DNA of 7,221 bases from Solirubrobacterales bacterium (GTDB taxonomy: Bacteria; Actinomycetota; Thermoleophilia; Solirubrobacterales; 70-9). Shown one piece after another: positions 6,075 to 7,221 of the stretch (positions within the stretch are counted from its first letter, which is position 1; the number at the start of each line of letters is the position of its first letter). The stretch covers positions 1 to 7,221 of the forward strand of contig JASLIG010000054.1 in assembly GCA_030152805.1 (NCBI GenBank). The letters run 5' to 3'. The notes beneath the pieces are model-generated. The model had not been told where the DNA came from, searched no databases, and worked only from the letters and a program-made list of their open reading frames with translations. Made by a program: the position numbers and the translations under genes.

Positions 6075-7027
6075 TTGAAGACGTAAAGCAGCAGGAAGGC
6101 AACGACGGCGAAGGAGGCGGCGCCGGCGATCAGGGGCTTGTCATCGGCGACGATGGCGGCGGTGGAACGGTCGTCGGCGCGATCGTAGATCAGGTAGAGG
6201 TAGCGGAAGATGCAGTAGACGGCCGAGGGGATCGTCCACATCATCTCGCTGCCGATCAGGGGCGAGTTGACGGCGTAGATCGAGTAGCTGATCACCGCGC
6301 CGGTGGTGACCATGGCGACCATCTGGTCGAGGAAGGGGAGCGAGTAGTGCTCGAGCACGGGGCGACTGCTGGTGCCCTCGTGCAGCTCGGAGACCGCCTC
6401 CTGGCGGCGCTTGGTGACGCCGAGGAAGAGGGCGAGCATGCCGGTGCAGAGCAGCAGCCATTCGGAGGCGTGGGCGTCGACGGCGCTGGCGCCGGCGGCG
6501 ACGCGGAGGATGAAAACGCCGGCCAGCGTCATCACGTCGACGATCACGATCTGCTTCAAGCCCAGGCTGTAGGCCATCTGGACGATCCCATAGCCGACCA
6601 CCATCAGGCCGACTTCCCAGTTGACGGTGGCAAAAGCAATCGCGATCGCCAGCACTGCCAGGCCCGGGGCGATCGCCTTCGCCGCCCCCTCGGATAGCTC
6701 GCGCGCGGCCAGCGGCCGGAAGCGCTTTTTCGGGTGCTTGCGGTCGAGCTCGACGTCGATCAGGTCGTTGACGTAGTAGCCGGCGCTGGAGATGAAGCAG
6801 AAGGCGATGAAGGTGAGGATCGCCTCGACCACCTCGTGGGACTGGTTGAACTTGCCCGAGAAGAGCAGGCCGGCGAAGACGAAGACGTTCTTGATCCACT
6901 CCTGTGGCCGCCCGGTCTTGATCGCCGCCCGCAGCGGCGAGCGCCGCGGCACGACGGGCTCCGCCAGCGGCGGAGCGTCGCTGGCGGGCGCCGGGACGGT
7001 CGGCTGTTCGGAAGTGATCGTTTCCAT
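6071..7027 (-). CDS. decaprenyl-phosphate phosphoribosyltransferase-like protein (UbiA-fold membrane prenyltransferase)
   Basis: An integral membrane enzyme expected to join 5-phosphoribosyl diphosphate to a polyprenyl phosphate, the first step towards polyprenyl-phosphate ribose or arabinose donors for cell-wall glycans (the role of Rv3806c in Mycobacterium). In 318 residues I see a cytosolic Pro/Ala-rich N-terminal tail (about 1-30), RPQEWIKN (40-47), the first Asp-rich motif NDLIDVELDRKHPKKRFRP (87-105) and the second site YSLGLK...VDV (153-165). There are about nine hydrophobic segments (roughly 48-56, 65-85, 113-133, 137-152, 160-180, 188-204, 236-255, 261-281, 296-317), as usual for UbiA proteins. 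The HPKKRFRP form favours the phosphoribosyl type over menaquinone or heme prenyltransferases. ATG 7027 has no Shine-Dalgarno; a TAGCGT box (7049-7054, minus) lies 21 bases upstream and could give a short leader. Arabinogalactan partner genes are not in the window. Confidence 0.92.
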   Translation of the reverse strand: METITSEQPTVPAPASDAPPLAEPVVPRRSPLRAAIKTGRPQEWIKNVFVFAGLLFSGKFNQSHEVVEAILTFIAFCFISSAGYYVNDLIDVELDRKHPKKRFRPLAARELSEGAAKAIAPGLAVLAIAIAFATVNWEVGLMVVGYGIVQMAYSLGLKQIVIVDVMTLAGVFILRVAAGASAVDAHASEWLLLCTGMLALFLGVTKRRQEAVSELHEGTSSRPVLEHYSLPFLDQMVAMVTTGAVISYSIYAVNSPLIGSEMMWTIPSAVYCIFRYLYLIYDRADDRSTAAIVADDKPLIAGAASFAVVAFLLLYVFN

Positions 7028-7113
7028 CTGGGAAGGCCGGGGGGGACGACGCTAGCCACCCGGCGCAGGAATCGGTCGCGAAAGGGTACCGCCGCCCGCC
7101 GTCGACCACATGC

Positions 7114-7152
7114 GGTCGCATTTCCCGCCGCTATGCGACCGAAAGTGCGACC
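7114..7152. repeat. palindromic repeat copy with diverged right arm
   Basis: GGTCGCA (7114-7120) pairs with TGCGACC (7146-7152), and TTTC (7121-7124) with GAAA (7141-7144) across one bulged G. The CTATG loop is at 7131-7135. Positions 7115-7137 are identical, over 23 bases, to 7186-7208 in the next copy; the right arm then diverges. It lies about 90 bases upstream of the prenyltransferase start. The rest of the tract 7028-7221 holds no gene that I can see; 7164-7186 looks like a degenerate further half-copy. Confidence 0.8.
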
Positions 7153-7186
7153 GCGAGCGAGATGGTCCGCCTTTCCGGCCGTGATG

Positions 7187-7221
7187 TCGCATTTCCCGCC
7201 GCTATGCGGCGGGAAATGCGA
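7187..7221. repeat. perfect 15-bp palindrome with CTATG loop (second copy, at window edge)
   Basis: TCGCATTTCCCGCCG (7187-7201) is the exact reverse complement of 7207-7221, around the 5-base loop CTATG (7202-7206). The arm may extend past the window edge. It repeats the left arm of the copy at 7114-7152, and its right arm CGGCGGGAAA resembles CGGCGGGTAA at 3441-3450 after the kinase gene. It may act as a bidirectional terminator for a gene beyond the edge, or be a REP-like extragenic palindrome. Confidence 0.85.

Noticed and set aside
5432..6697. 421-codon plus-strand frame spanning the 103-aa, 141-aa and prenyltransferase genes
   Set aside because: It crosses three well-supported genes on both strands, has arginine-rich shadow composition and no domain.
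7114..7221. CRISPR array from the 23-base direct repeats at the right edge
   Set aside because: Only two repeats are visible, each part of a palindrome; the interval is itself repeat-like and no cas gene is present.

Overview
This is a GC-rich window that reads as ordinary chromosome from a high-GC actinobacterium. Three things point that way: strong G/C third-position bias, several genes with a TANNNT box 6-8 bases before the start codon and no ribosome binding site (leaderless style), and a polyprenyl-phosphate phosphoribosyltransferase. The look of the small conserved hypotheticals makes me think of Thermoleophilia (Solirubrobacterales or Gaiellales). That placement is inference only.

Layout. 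Positions 1-2306, minus strand: a zinc-free quinone oxidoreductase of the MDR family, whose stop overlaps by 4 bases the GTG start of a DEAD-box RNA helicase. The helicase runs off the left edge. Positions 2307-2488: a divergent promoter region holding a perfect 30-bp inverted repeat with an 80-base centre. Each outward gene has a TANNNT box exactly 8 bases before its start codon. Positions 2489-3415, plus strand: a PfkB-family kinase, followed by a strong hairpin. Positions 3540-6074, plus strand: citrate synthase (with a good Shine-Dalgarno), two small uncharacterised genes overlapping by 14 bases, and a third small uncharacterised gene with its own apparent leaderless promoter. Positions 6071-7027, minus strand: a UbiA-fold membrane prenyltransferase that meets the preceding gene tail to tail, sharing a CTAG as both stop codons. 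Positions 7028-7221: a non-coding tract with at least two copies of a palindromic repeat.

Functionally the window mixes housekeeping genes: central carbon (citrate synthase), RNA remodelling (helicase), redox (quinone oxidoreductase), sugar or nucleoside phosphorylation (PfkB kinase) and cell-envelope precursor synthesis (phosphoribosyltransferase). I see no phage, transposase, CRISPR, toxin or defence module, and no tRNA or rRNA. The less explained parts are the non-coding palindromes and the trio of small genes after citrate synthase. The palindromes at 3418-3458, 7114-7152 and 7187-7221 appear to be one repeat family sharing a CTAT(A/G) loop and related arms.
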